Shown piece by piece: positions 46,001 to 54,224 of a stretch of DNA of 64,000 bases. Position numbers and translations under genes: made by a program. Location: positions 173,999-237,998 of the forward strand of contig NZ_VXDB01000005.1 in the NCBI RefSeq assembly GCF_008711325.1, given 5' to 3'. The first letter of the stretch is position 1. Each line of letters begins with the position of its first letter. The notes under the pieces are model-generated. The model was not told where the DNA came from and searched no databases. It saw nothing but the letters and a program-made list of their open reading frames with translations. The stretch is from Roseibium sediminis (GTDB lineage: Bacteria; Pseudomonadota; Alphaproteobacteria; Rhizobiales; Stappiaceae).

Positions 46001-47097
46001 GCAGATGTTCCGCTCGTCTCGATGGTACCCGCTGTCATGAGTGCGGAGGCTTGGGCAGTCGACGCAACATTGTCGATGAAGCTTGAACCACCGAAGGCAT
46101 TGGCTCCTGACGTGGTAATGCTGCCGCCGGAAATGGTGATCGCTGTAGATCCAAGCCCGGACTGCTTTGAAAATACGCCGATCGCAGTGTCAGCGCCCGT
46201 TGAGAGAGTGCCGCCGGACAAGGTGGCACTGGCCTGAGCTATGGACGTTGCGCTGCTGATAAGCGAATACAAGGCATGGGAATCACTGCCGAGCGTTGAA
46301 ACGCTGCCGCCCGACATGGTGCTGGTGGCCAATCCACCGCCATCGTTGATGGAACGGATGCCGAAGGAACTCGCCTGACTCGTTGTAATCTGGCCAGCTT
46401 GCATAGTCACGGAAGCAAGGCCGGTTCCGTGCGAGTAGGCATTCAGACCGTAGGATGTCGAACCTGTTGTCGAAACAACCCCTCCAGACATGGTGATCGT
46501 TGCAGCCGCCGCGGAGGAAGGGTCATTTATCAGGCTGAAAGCTGCATGAGCTGTGGAACCACTGGTCGTGACAGTACCATCACTGATCAAGATATTGGCT
46601 GATCCGCTAGACGCGGCATTGTTGATGACGGAATACAGACCATTTGCGGAGCTGCCGACAGTGTTGATTGATCCTCCAGTCAAGGTCACGGTTGACTCGC
46701 CAAGTCCCAAATTACTTGCGACCAATCCTCGGCCGAACGCTCCGTCAGTCGTGATTTGCCCGTCATCCATCTGTACTGTGGCGTTGGCGGCAGAAGACGC
46801 ATTGTTAACAAGAGCATACGCAGCGTAAGCGTTATCCGAGGCGGTATCGATCAAGCCGCCACTTAGTGTGACGGAGGCATTTCCCAGTCCGTTGTTATGT
46901 GAAAGCAGCCCGTGCGCACTAAGGCCGTCGGTTTCTATCGTGCCACCGCTCGTAGTTGCCGACGCGGTTGCCAGGGAAGAGGCATAGGACACCAAAGAGT
47001 AGAGACCCTGAGCGGTAAGGCCGGAGGTGGAAATCGTTCCGGCTGACAAGGAGGTTATGGCATCGCCCCCCCCCAAAATTTTGCGAAAACAGCCCAA
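43030..47097 (-). CDS. Autotransporter adhesin, C-terminal part (out of frame with N-terminal part)
   Basis: This 1355-codon frame holds most of a giant autotransporter. Its first two-thirds is a repeat array in which units of about 29 and 32 residues largely alternate, each starting near TLSGGTIxTSG and ending in GLG or NxxS-type turns. That predicts a beta-solenoid passenger. Then come a non-repeat linker (about 700-1060) and a C-terminal outer-membrane beta-barrel of about 280 residues ending TAGLTIRW. It opens only at a TTG within the overlap with the N-terminal fragment and has no signal peptide, so it is probably not a separate gene. Eight rather than nine G at 47066-47074 would join both parts into about 1,815 residues. 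Confidence 0.85.
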   Translation of the reverse strand: MGCFRKILGGGDAITSLSAGTISTSGLTAQGLYSLVSYASSLATASATTSGGTIETDGLSAHGLLSHNNGLGNASVTLSGGLIDTASDNAYAAYALVNNASSAANATVQMDDGQITTDGAFGRGLVASNLGLGESTVTLTGGSINTVGSSANGLYSVINNAASSGSANILISDGTVTTSGSTAHAAFSLINDPSSAAAATITMSGGVVSTTGSTSYGLNAYSHGTGLASVTMQAGQITTSQASSFGIRSINDGGGLATSTMSGGSVSTLGSDSHALYSLISSATSIAQASATLSGGTLSTGADTAIGVFSKQSGLGSTAITISGGSITTSGANAFGGSSFIDNVASTAQASALMTAGTIETSGTSAHGIFSKTLGTGGANILMSGGSVTTDAFGSHGLNSLISNNTSLAQASSTLSDGTVTTSGSTAYGVLSKTDGHGGAVAVISGGAITTTGYRGRGATAIIENTSSSGTTSISMTDGNIETSGTEGHGLRADTLGLGASSVAVSGGRVVTRGDDSRGVQVLVDNALSTSSAAITATGGQVQTAGLSAHALVAHNSGTGDVSVVLGGASLATGGDVAMGIYSRITNSASTGTASITLTGGSIDTSGANSRGAQVQNSGLGSAEYTQTGGTIRSTGTGGHGLRGTIDNTLSSATLSADLSGGSISATGSASDGLFLWNKGSGTTSATIGAGASITSGSGQSAGVHTAGTGGGTISIASGATIDSSASGIAIRDGDSDFDGSDEVADQGDITVDTSGTVTGDAVLGLGNDTFILRGGIYTGDIHGDDLVATALDGNDGFTWLGGALNSGFYGGNGSDTAIIAADAIYDGTEVMDGGDDTSTTDGWIDNLTIAGQTATIAANTLLNWENISFSGGDLTYAGSSLVVGSEAGTGLVLTNGAQFGVGPNFTMNGNLTIETGSMLKAVSGGPGTLTFHDAVTHHGTISLLNGVAGDTINMNGLYSGAGILLLDVNTETGEADTLVVNGAGSPASPTIVINNITPGLASGKALTITSGSPLDTYTVLGGAFSSGAFSYVFEQSGTDGILVPTMNETGKTYRILPVVLANAFAHLPSMQQRIGARKTADNGTGIWARMSADRLNTLLSSGTRFDSAVNWMQVGLDYPTEAFTPGDWVFGVSLGYGDMSAVLSADTRLGTMQSSAFAAGATATWHGPSGAYLDLQGQAAWLRTDSASIIDGQLKKGARATTLSFSAETGMPLPLTSDWQLLPQAQLNWGQVQGSTYRDAAGNLIHAGHNDFLTGRAGLVLRYEWANPKADRSASGYVIANVLHEFKPDTKMSVGGAEISDRIEETWAEFGLGANIKLSNRLALHGETSYRQSLSGDPQDNFGVSATAGLTIRW

Positions 47098-48475
47098 CCC
47101 CGTTCGTATTGGTGGTTGTGATTGATCCTCCTGACATGGAACTCGTTACAGAGCCGGAAGAGGAAGTGTTGTTCGCATAGGAGAAGAGGCCAAACCCACC
47201 AGTGCCACTGGTGGAAATGGTGCCGCCGCTCATCGTGGACATTGCCGAACCGGTGCCATCAGTCCGAGCAAGCAGTCCGTGCGCGCTTGAGCCTGAAGTG
47301 GTGATGCTGCCATCGGTGAGTGTCGTCGAGCTCTGTCCTGTGGACGACGTATTGCTGATCAGGGAGTAAAGGCCGACTGCAGATGTGCCTGCAGTGGTAA
47401 TTGTCCCCCCAGATTGCGATACAGTTGCCTCTCCCGTGCCATTGTTCTCGGCATAGAGCCCATGCGCAGTATCGCCATTGGTTTCTACCGTTCCGGCTGT
47501 CATGTTTGAGCTTGCTGTGCCACTCGCTGATGAATCCAGGATGAGGGAGACTGCCCCATACGCGACGTTGCCTTGTGTGGTGACGGACCCACCGTTAATA
47601 TTCGTTTGGGCCGTGCCCGAGCCATTGCTGAGTGCGTTAAGTCCATCGCTGCCGGTGTTCGTGGTGGAAATTGTGCCGCCGTTGATGGTTGCCGTGGCAG
47701 CCCCTGAACCTGAGGTGCTCGAACTGTAGGCGCGTATCCCGAACGACCCGCTCCCGGTTGTGGTTACGGTTCCAGAAGTCATGGTGGCAACTGCGGAGCC
47801 TGAGGTGTCGCTGTCTGTGCGCGCATGGGCGCCATGTGCCCCGCCGCCAGAAGACGTGGTGCTGCCGCCGTTGATCGTGGTTATGGCATCCGCATTTGAT
47901 AGCACGTTGGAAATCCATGCCAATTGGCCATGAGCAGCGCTTCCAAAGGTCGTTATCGACCCGTCAGAGATGGATGTACTTGCGTTGCCAAGTCCGGAGT
48001 TCGTGGCGTAGAGCCCGTGACCGTTTGTACCTGTCGTATCTATGTCACCCACATTGGTGCCAATGATCGAGATTGGGTTCGAAGTCAGCGATGAGGAGGC
48101 TGCATAGACAGCGAATGTCGTCGTATTGAGAACCAGAGCGCCGTCGTTGACCGTAAGGATCAGGCCGTTCATGTCGGAATACGAAACCGGGGATGCCGAG
48201 GGCGAAGTTTTCGTGCTCGTATTGCAGGTCTGAGAGGCAAAGTCGCCGAGAAAATAGGAGCCGCAATCACCAGATAGGACGGATGGAGGGGACTCCGCAG
48301 TAGCTGGGTGCGGGGCCATGTGGATCGGCACTCCGGTGAAGACGCAAGAGAGGAGAAACTGCTTGAGCTTCCTGTGTCTTTTATCGAAGCGATGTAATTT
48401 TTCGGGATCGGCAAGGCAACAAGGAAGCGGACTTCCTTTTATATCTTTATCGAATTTGGCAGTGCCATCGATCAT
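46919..48475 (-). CDS. Autotransporter adhesin, N-terminal part, cut short by frameshift
   Basis: This frame starts at ATG 48475. After a 35-residue basic extension it has a signal peptide (KLKQFLLSCVFTGVPIHMA..ATA, cleavage near 60), then GDCGSYFLGDFASQTC and about ten solenoid units such as ITTSGSSAHGLLART. At SQNFGGG the reading frame leaves the repeat pattern and continues about 50 unrelated residues to a stop at 46919. The break is exactly at a nine-G tract. As sequenced, the product lacks the beta-barrel and could not be anchored. Phase variation or a sequencing slip both explain it. Confidence 0.85.
   Translation of the reverse strand: MIDGTAKFDKDIKGSPLPCCLADPEKLHRFDKRHRKLKQFLLSCVFTGVPIHMAPHPATAESPPSVLSGDCGSYFLGDFASQTCNTSTKTSPSASPVSYSDMNGLILTVNDGALVLNTTTFAVYAASSSLTSNPISIIGTNVGDIDTTGTNGHGLYATNSGLGNASTSISDGSITTFGSAAHGQLAWISNVLSNADAITTINGGSTTSSGGGAHGAHARTDSDTSGSAVATMTSGTVTTTGSGSFGIRAYSSSTSGSGAATATINGGTISTTNTGSDGLNALSNGSGTAQTNINGGSVTTQGNVAYGAVSLILDSSASGTASSNMTAGTVETNGDTAHGLYAENNGTGEATVSQSGGTITTAGTSAVGLYSLISNTSSTGQSSTTLTDGSITTSGSSAHGLLARTDGTGSAMSTMSGGTISTSGTGGFGLFSYANNTSSSGSVTSSMSGGSITTTNTNGVGLFSQNFGGGRCHNLLVSRNDFHLRPYRSGSLLFGVLCLFPGNRVGNYERWHDRNRRP
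47066..47074 (-). repeat. Nine-base homopolymer (G on the coding strand) at the frameshift
   Basis: Nine C on the plus strand encode GGG in the autotransporter. Reading TTT GGG GGG GGC GAT GCC (eight G) gives FGGGDAIT, which continues the solenoid pattern; with nine G the frame is lost. Such tracts are classic sites of slipped-strand mispairing. Confidence 0.85.
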
Positions 48476-48773
48476 TCCTGCTCGTGACGTAGGTGTGTGG
48501 CTGAAAAATACACTTAATAATTGAATATTAAGGTTAATATTCCGCTAAGTAAGGTGCGGGGGCGTGGCTGTTAAGCGCTCGGTTCGGGAGGTGTTCGGGG
48601 CGCTATTTCTGTCAAATGCAAATCCAATGATTTCAAGCAGCAAGCCAGTTCATGAAAACACAAAAAAGACCGCCAACAGATCTGTTGGCGGTCTTCGCGG
48701 AACGACTGAAAATACAGGTAAACGCTGCTGTGCCTGATGGTGTGCAGAGTTGCCCTTCGGACGTATGTGATAC
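48476..48773. other. Intergenic region between autotransporter and puuD
   Basis: This 298-bp spacer contains the puuD terminator (48661-48695) and, to its left, an A/T-rich stretch (about 48505-48545) likely to carry the leftward promoter of the autotransporter. No ORF is credible. Confidence 0.4.
48661..48695 (-). terminator. Rho-independent terminator of puuD
   Basis: The 30-base perfect palindrome at 48666-48695 (AAGACCGCCAACAGA and its complement) is followed on the minus strand by six T. It lies 78 bp after the puuD stop. Confidence 0.85.
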
Positions 48774-50009
48774 CTAACGCATTGCTTCCCGGTACCAGGC
48801 GACGATCACCTTGCGGTTTTCTTCGGTCATCGTGCGGATAGCATTTGGAGGGGGCATTGCGTGAGTTGCGCCAGCCTGAAGGAAGATTTCGTGTGCGTGG
48901 CGCGCTATGTCTGACTCGGTCTCCAGGACCACGCCCTTGGGCGGCCAGTGCATGCTTTCGCTGAAAAACGGCTCCCTTGAATGGCACATGGAACAGTTGC
49001 CTTGCACCACGCCGACCGCTTCTTCAAAACCTGCAGCCGAAGCGAATTTCTGTTCGTAAGGTGTCAGCTGGCGGGTTTCCGCATTTTCGGTGGTGTCGAG
49101 CATCGGGGTGATCGACAGCAACACGATGATGATCATCAGGATGACCGTCACCAGCCAGGTCCATGTCGGCCCGGAGCCGGTCCGGTGCATGGTGTTGAAA
49201 TAGTGGCGGATCGTGACACCGGTGAGGAAAATCAGGCTGGCGATGATCCAGGAATATTCGGTGGCAAATGCGAGCGGGTAGTGGTTGCTCAGCATCAGGA
49301 AGACCACCGGAAGGGTCAGGTAGTTGTTGTGCGTGGAGCGCACCTTGGCGATCTTGCCGTATTTTGCATCCGGCTTCCGGCCCGCTTTCAGATCCTCGAC
49401 GACGATCCGCTGGTTCGGCATGATCTGGAAGAACACGTTTGCCGTCATGATCGTGGCAGTGAAAGCCCCCAGATGAAGCAGCGCGGCGCGGCCGGTGAAA
49501 ATCTGGTTATAGCCCCAAGACATTGCCACCAGAATGACAAACAGGAGCAGCATCAGGAGCGTGGGGTTCTCACTGAGGCGGGATTTGCACATCTGGTCAT
49601 AGGCAAGCCAGCCGATGGTCAGGGAGCCGCCGGAAATCAGGATACCCTGCCAGAGCGCCAGCTCCGCCTTGTTGGGATCGAGGAGATAGATTTCACCTCC
49701 AACCCAATAGATGACCATCAGGAGTGCCGCACCGGAGAGCCATGTCGTGTAGCTCTGCCACTTGTGCCATGTCAGGTGCTCGGGCATGCGCTCGGGCGCA
49801 ACAAGATACTTGGTCGTATGGTAGAAACCGCCGCCGTGGACTTCCCATTCCTCGCCGTAGGCACCTTCCGGCATGTCGGGCGCGGGTTTGAGCATGAGGT
49901 CCAGCGCAATAAAGTAGAAGCTGGCGCCAATCCAGGCCATGGCCGTGATGACATGAAGCCATCTGAGCGAGAAACCGGCCCAGTCCCATAATACCGCGAT
50001 ATCGTACAT
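48774..50009 (-). CDS. puuD: Membrane urate hydroxylase with cytochrome c domain
   Basis: This 411-aa enzyme oxidises urate to 5-hydroxyisourate and passes electrons to the respiratory chain. The N-terminal part has eight membrane segments, starting WAGFSLRWLHVITAMAWIGASF, with GGGFYHTTKYLVAP and the conserved RSTHNNYLTLPVVFLMLSNH. The C-terminal periplasmic domain is a cytochrome c with the haem site CSMCH (about 341-345) and a later Met in THAMPPPN. It starts at ATG 50009 with GGGAGG, divergent from a LysR gene. Confidence 0.93.
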   Translation of the reverse strand: MYDIAVLWDWAGFSLRWLHVITAMAWIGASFYFIALDLMLKPAPDMPEGAYGEEWEVHGGGFYHTTKYLVAPERMPEHLTWHKWQSYTTWLSGAALLMVIYWVGGEIYLLDPNKAELALWQGILISGGSLTIGWLAYDQMCKSRLSENPTLLMLLLFVILVAMSWGYNQIFTGRAALLHLGAFTATIMTANVFFQIMPNQRIVVEDLKAGRKPDAKYGKIAKVRSTHNNYLTLPVVFLMLSNHYPLAFATEYSWIIASLIFLTGVTIRHYFNTMHRTGSGPTWTWLVTVILMIIIVLLSITPMLDTTENAETRQLTPYEQKFASAAGFEEAVGVVQGNCSMCHSREPFFSESMHWPPKGVVLETESDIARHAHEIFLQAGATHAMPPPNAIRTMTEENRKVIVAWYREAMR

Positions 50010-50115
50010 CGGTGCCTCCCAACAATTTCCCGAAGTCTTCTTTTCGCAGAATTGCCATCATCAAGAAACATCTCTATCGTTTCGATCTGTTTCATGATTA
50101 TCGAGAAAATAGGCC
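50010..50115. promoter_or_regulatory. Divergent puuD-lysR control region
   Basis: This 106-bp spacer must hold both promoters. It has A/T-rich repeats of the form TATCGTTTCGAT..ATTATCGAGAAAAT (about 50074-50109), an imperfect palindrome that may bind the LysR protein. Confidence 0.35.
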
Positions 50116-51015
50116 GTGGCTTATCTGGACAATTTGAAAACCTTCGTCAGGGCTTATGAATTGGGCAGCATGTCCGCAGCTGGACGCGACCTGCGTGTGT
50201 CCGCTGCCGTCGCAAGCAGCAGGATAAACGATCTCGAGAAATATTTGGGCGTTCGCCTGTTTCATAGAACAACACGCGCCCTGAGCCCGACGGATCAGGG
50301 CAAGGTGTTCTACACCGGGGCGACCAGGGTGCTGGATGCCATCTATGAAGCGGAAGCTTCTGTCAGTGATATCACCAAGAACCCGCGCGGAACCCTTTTT
50401 GTCGCGGCTCCCCTTGGTCTGGGAAAAAAACTGATTGCTCCCATCATTCCGGAGTTCAAGGCATCCTATCCGGAACTGAACATCCGGCTGCGGCTCTCCG
50501 ACCGCAGGATCGATGTCACGTCGGAGGGACTGGATCTGGCGATCATGGTCGGTCAGCTGACGGATTCAAATCTGAGAGTGCGCCACATCTGCGATCTGGA
50601 GCGCGTGTTATGTGCGTCGCCCAGTTATATCGAGCAGTTCGGCAAACCTACCCGCGGCAGCGAGCTGATTGAGCGCCAGCATAAGTGCCTGATGTTGCGT
50701 TATCCCGGAGCCCGCGAGTTCTTCTGGACTTTGATGGTGAATGGCAAGCCGAAGAGGTTTGATGTGTCGGGCCCACTGGAATCTGACGATGGGGATGTCT
50801 TGACCGGTTGGGCACTGGATGGCTGCGGCATTGTGAACAAACCGCGCTTCGATGTTGCCGGACATCTGGAAAGCGGGGCGCTGGTCGAAGTCGCGCAGGA
50901 AAATCCACCAACGCCGACACCGCTCTCATGCGTCTATCCGCACAAGAGATTGCAGGATCCGAAGGCCCGTCTGTTTCTGGACCATATTCTCGCATCCTGC
51001 AGCCATCTAGGGTAA
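50116..51015 (+). CDS. LysR family regulator divergent from puuD
   Basis: This 299-aa regulator has the helix-turn-helix AYELGSMSAAGRDLRVSAAV followed by ASSRINDLEKYLGVRLFHR (about 13-51) and a C-terminal effector domain with FWTLMVNGKPKRFDVSGPLE. It is of the CrgA/PecT-like group. It starts at GTG 50116 with a weak ribosome site. Its position between puuD and uraH suggests control of urate breakdown (inference). Confidence 0.85.
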   Translation: MAYLDNLKTFVRAYELGSMSAAGRDLRVSAAVASSRINDLEKYLGVRLFHRTTRALSPTDQGKVFYTGATRVLDAIYEAEASVSDITKNPRGTLFVAAPLGLGKKLIAPIIPEFKASYPELNIRLRLSDRRIDVTSEGLDLAIMVGQLTDSNLRVRHICDLERVLCASPSYIEQFGKPTRGSELIERQHKCLMLRYPGAREFFWTLMVNGKPKRFDVSGPLESDDGDVLTGWALDGCGIVNKPRFDVAGHLESGALVEVAQENPPTPTPLSCVYPHKRLQDPKARLFLDHILASCSHLG

Positions 51016-51050
51016 CTGGCCAGCGGACGCGTTGGTCGGCTCACCGAACT

Positions 51051-51410
51051 TTAGCTGCCGCGATAGGTGGAGTAGCTGAACGGCGAAACCAGCAGAGGCA
51101 CGTGGTAATGTTCGTTCACGTCTGCAATGCGAAAGCGGATCGGAACGGTTGCCAGAAACTGGCCCGCATTGTCGTTGCCGCGAGCGCGGAAATAGGATTC
51201 TGTCTCAAACTCCAACTCGTACTCGCCAGCCGCGATCTCTTCTGCCGACAGCAGGGGAGCATCGGTGCGACCGTCGGAGTTGGTCCTTGTTTCCTTGACA
51301 AGGGTACGGGCATCGTCGCCCAGAGCGTAGAGGCGCACGACAATTCCTGCGCCCGGACAGCCGTTCGCCGTGTCCAGCACATGCGTGCTCAGCCAACCTT
51401 GATTACTCAT
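51051..51410 (-). CDS. uraH: 5-hydroxyisourate hydrolase
   Basis: This 119-aa transthyretin-like protein hydrolyses 5-hydroxyisourate, the PuuD product, to OHCU. Its three signatures are LSTHVLDTANGCPGAG (N-terminal His), the middle Arg in ATVPIRFRI, and HYHVPLLVSPFSYSTYRGS with the diagnostic C-terminal YRGS. The start is ATG 51410 with AAGGAG; a longer frame upstream is not part of the gene. OHCU decarboxylase (uraD) is not adjacent. Confidence 0.95.
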   Translation of the reverse strand: MSNQGWLSTHVLDTANGCPGAGIVVRLYALGDDARTLVKETRTNSDGRTDAPLLSAEEIAAGEYELEFETESYFRARGNDNAGQFLATVPIRFRIADVNEHYHVPLLVSPFSYSTYRGS

Positions 51411-51745
51411 TGATGTCTCCTTTTTGTGCACACGATGCCACCGATTTGTGTCTGGTAACAGACGGGTTTTGGGAGTGTCAGCTTCTTGAATATTTTGAAA
51501 CACGAAATTTTTTTCGGCGCTAAATTGAAGGTCTCTTCGCAGGGGGACTGGGAGGTCGTTTGTATGGCGGCTACGGATGGAAATCACGGGCAACAAGATT
51601 GCGGGTCACATTCCGTGCAGATCGCTTGGTTGCATAACGCAGCGTTTGTCGAGATCGCGCGTGCTGGTCGGCATTGGACTGAACAGCTCCTGATACTTCG
51701 ACCTTCACGGATCATCTTGTCGTTTCAGCCTGGGAAAATGTTGTC
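51411..51745. other. Divergent intergenic region uraH-allE
   Basis: This 335-bp spacer has leftward (uraH) and rightward (allE) promoters by position. A small hairpin (GTCTG GTAA CAGAC) lies near 51459-51472, and an A/T-rich segment lies at 51487-51517. An 87-codon open frame (51486-51749) overlaps allE and has no ribosome site or family character. Confidence 0.4.
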
Positions 51746-52591
51746 ATGAATGTTTTTTCCAAACCAAACCGCAATTACCACACCGTTCGCGGCGGGCTCC
51801 CCGGCCAAACCGAATTGATGACCGGGCGGGCAATTTTCACCGAGGCCTATGCCGTACTTCCGGCCGGAGTCATGCGCGATATCGTCACGAGCTACTTCCC
51901 TCATTGGGAAAGGACGCGTGGCTGGATCATCGCCCGGCCCATGTCCGGTTTTGCCGAGACGTTCAGCCAGTATGTGATGGAAGTGGCTCCAGGCGGCGGG
52001 AGTGACCGACCAGAGCCCGATAGTCAGGCGCAAGCTGTCCTGTTTGTGACGGCGGGCGAATTGGGTCTGACCATTAATAGCGACCACTCGATCCTCAAGC
52101 CCGGTGGCTATGCCTACATTCCTGCCGGCACCAAGTGGGCAGTCGCCAACAACGGTTCCGAAAATGCCTGCTTCCATTGGGTCCGCAAGCGCTATGAAGC
52201 CGTTGAAGGTATCGATCATCCCGATGTCATCGTGACCAATGAGCAGGACATTGCTCCCACTCCGATGCCGGATACGAATGGATGCTGGGCAACGACACGC
52301 TTCGTTGATCCTGAGGATCTTCGGCACGACATGCATGTGACGATCGTAACGTTCCAGCCGGGCGGTGTGATCCCTTTTGAGGAAACGCATGTCATGGAAC
52401 ACGGCCTTTTCGTGCTGGAGGGCAAGGCCGTCTACAAGCTCAACAATGACTGGGTCGAAGTCGAGGCAGGCGACTTCATGTGGCTTCGCGCCTTTTGCCC
52501 GCAAGCCTGCTACGCCGGCGGCCCCGGGCCGTTTCGCTATCTTCTTTACAAGGACGTCAACCGTCATCCGAGCCTCAAGCCATTTGGCTGA
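51746..52591 (+). CDS. allE: (S)-ureidoglycine aminohydrolase
   Basis: This 281-aa bicupin releases ammonia from (S)-ureidoglycine, giving ureidoglycolate. The second cupin carries the metal site FEETHVMEHGLFVLEG (about 212-227) with the later VEVEAGDFMWLRAFCPQ; the first cupin (about 70-140) has VAPGGGSD and KPGGYAYIPAGTKW. The length and end (YLLYKDVNRH) fit the family. It precedes the permease by 59 bp. Allantoicase or allantoate amidohydrolase, its source of substrate, is not in view. Confidence 0.92.
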   Translation: MNVFSKPNRNYHTVRGGLPGQTELMTGRAIFTEAYAVLPAGVMRDIVTSYFPHWERTRGWIIARPMSGFAETFSQYVMEVAPGGGSDRPEPDSQAQAVLFVTAGELGLTINSDHSILKPGGYAYIPAGTKWAVANNGSENACFHWVRKRYEAVEGIDHPDVIVTNEQDIAPTPMPDTNGCWATTRFVDPEDLRHDMHVTIVTFQPGGVIPFEETHVMEHGLFVLEGKAVYKLNNDWVEVEAGDFMWLRAFCPQACYAGGPGPFRYLLYKDVNRHPSLKPFG

Positions 52592-52650
52592 GGTCGGCGA
52601 CGGCTACGTGAACTTCGCAAGTCTCAACTATCTCTGAGGGAGGGGAAAAA

Positions 52651-54141
52651 TTGTCTGGGACAACACATCCGGTGGATGAAATCCTGCCGGCACCCAAGCT
52701 GTTTACGCTTGGTCTGCAACACGTGCTCGTTATGTATGCGGGCGCGATTGCCGTACCGCTCATCATCGGGCGGGTCTTGAAACTCGAACCTGAGCAGGTC
52801 GCCTTCTTGATCTCCGCTGACCTGTTTGTCTGCGGTATCGTCTCCATTATCCAGTCGCTCGGCGCCACCCAGTGGTTCGGCATTCGTCTGCCGGTCATGA
52901 TGGGTGTGACATTCGCGGCCGTTGGTCCGATGATCTCCATCGCGATTGCCAATCCGGGCGTGGATGGCGCCCGCATGATCTATGGTGCGGTGATCGGCGC
53001 CGGTATCGTCGGCATTCTGATTGCGCCATTCGTCAGCCGAATGCTGCGGTTCTTTCCGCCAATCGTGACCGGTACGATCATTCTTGTCATCGGCATCACC
53101 TTGATGCGGGTTGGCATTCAGTGGATTTTCGGTGTTCCGGTCGGTCCGACGGCACCAAAGCTTGTTTCTCCGGAACACACCGAGTGGCTCAAGCAGATCG
53201 GTGAGTTGGCAGGCGTCACCGGCAGCAATGTGCCGGCGGTTCCAAACCGCATGGGGATCGCTCCGTCCGTGCCGAACCCGGCTTATGCGTCGCCGATGAA
53301 CATGGCTGTGTCCGTAGCCGTGCTAGTTGCGATCCTGCTGGTGTTCAAGTTCGCCAAGGGCTTTCTTGCCAACGTTGCCGTTCTTGTCGGCATCGTATTC
53401 GGCGGCATCCTTGCAACGGTTCTTGGCATGATGCACTTCGACAAGGTCGGCAAGGCCGCCTGGTTTGACGTGATCCTGCCATTCCACTTTGGCGTACCGA
53501 TCTTTGACCCGATCATGATCCTCACCATGTCGCTGGTGATGATTGTCGTGATGATCGAGTCGACCGGCATGTTCCTGGCCTTGAGCGACATGACAGGGCG
53601 CAAGGTCACCCAACCGATGCTGTCCGCAGGTCTGCGCACCGACGGTCTGGGCACGCTGATCGGCGGGATCTTCAACACATTCCCCTATACCAGCTTCTCT
53701 CAGAACGTTGGTCTGGTGGGCGTCACGGGGATCAAGAGCCGTTACGTTTGTGTTGCCGGCGGTGTGATCATGATCGTTCTGGGCCTGATGCCGAAGCTTG
53801 CTGCTCTGGTGGAATCCCTGCCGACTGCTGTTCTTGGTGGAGCTGGCCTTGTGATGTTCGGCATGGTTGCTGCAACCGGCATTCGCATTCTTGCGAAGGT
53901 CGACTTCAACACCAACCGCTACAATCTGATCATCGTCGCCGTTGCCATCGGCTTCGGCATGATCCCGATGATTGCACCGGAATTCGACACCTGGCTGCCG
54001 CACTCGATCGGTCCGCTGATCGACTCCGGCATCCTGCTGGCATCCTTCGCAGCTGTCGTGCTCAATCTGTTCCTGAACGGAGCGGCCGGAAGCGCTGAAG
54101 ATGCCAAGGAGGCAGCACTCGCCAGCGAAGGCGGTCACTAA
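52651..54141 (+). CDS. NCS2 purine (xanthine/urate) permease
   Basis: This 496-aa nucleobase:cation symporter has about 14 membrane segments and family motifs: GLQHVLVMYAGAIAVPLIIG (about 24-43), the Gln-containing IQSLGATQWFGIRLPVMMG, VMIESTGMFLALSDM with the conserved Glu, and FPYTSFSQNVGLVGVTGIKS. The NxxGL/TSFSQN pattern favours xanthine or urate over uracil. It starts at TTG 52651 behind GAGGGAGGGG. Being downstream of allE it likely supplies purine to PuuD. Confidence 0.9.
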   Translation: MSGTTHPVDEILPAPKLFTLGLQHVLVMYAGAIAVPLIIGRVLKLEPEQVAFLISADLFVCGIVSIIQSLGATQWFGIRLPVMMGVTFAAVGPMISIAIANPGVDGARMIYGAVIGAGIVGILIAPFVSRMLRFFPPIVTGTIILVIGITLMRVGIQWIFGVPVGPTAPKLVSPEHTEWLKQIGELAGVTGSNVPAVPNRMGIAPSVPNPAYASPMNMAVSVAVLVAILLVFKFAKGFLANVAVLVGIVFGGILATVLGMMHFDKVGKAAWFDVILPFHFGVPIFDPIMILTMSLVMIVVMIESTGMFLALSDMTGRKVTQPMLSAGLRTDGLGTLIGGIFNTFPYTSFSQNVGLVGVTGIKSRYVCVAGGVIMIVLGLMPKLAALVESLPTAVLGGAGLVMFGMVAATGIRILAKVDFNTNRYNLIIVAVAIGFGMIPMIAPEFDTWLPHSIGPLIDSGILLASFAAVVLNLFLNGAAGSAEDAKEAALASEGGH

Positions 54142-54159
54142 ACCAGACTGAAGTGATCC

Positions 54160-54204
54160 AAAAAAGGGGCCGCAGTGTTTTCACCGCGGCCCCATTCTTT
54201 TTTG
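54160..54204. terminator. Bidirectional terminator between permease and maeB
   Basis: GGGGCCGC (54166-54173) and GCGGCCCC (54186-54193) pair perfectly, with an A run on the left and a T run on the right. It can end both convergent genes. Confidence 0.85.
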
Positions 54205-54224
54205 CATCAGTAGTTGCCAACCGA

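Noticed and set aside
47066..47074. Programmed ribosomal frameshifting at the G tract
   Set aside because: No slippery heptamer of known type or following pseudoknot was apparent; tract-length variation or a sequencing error is simpler.
43700..48200. CRISPR-like or tandem DNA repeat array
   Set aside because: The repetition is at the protein level with diverged codons, in long open frames, and has no identical short repeats with unique spacers.
51486..51749. 87-codon frame between uraH and allE
   Set aside because: No ribosome site, composition unlike its neighbours, and it overlaps the allE start.
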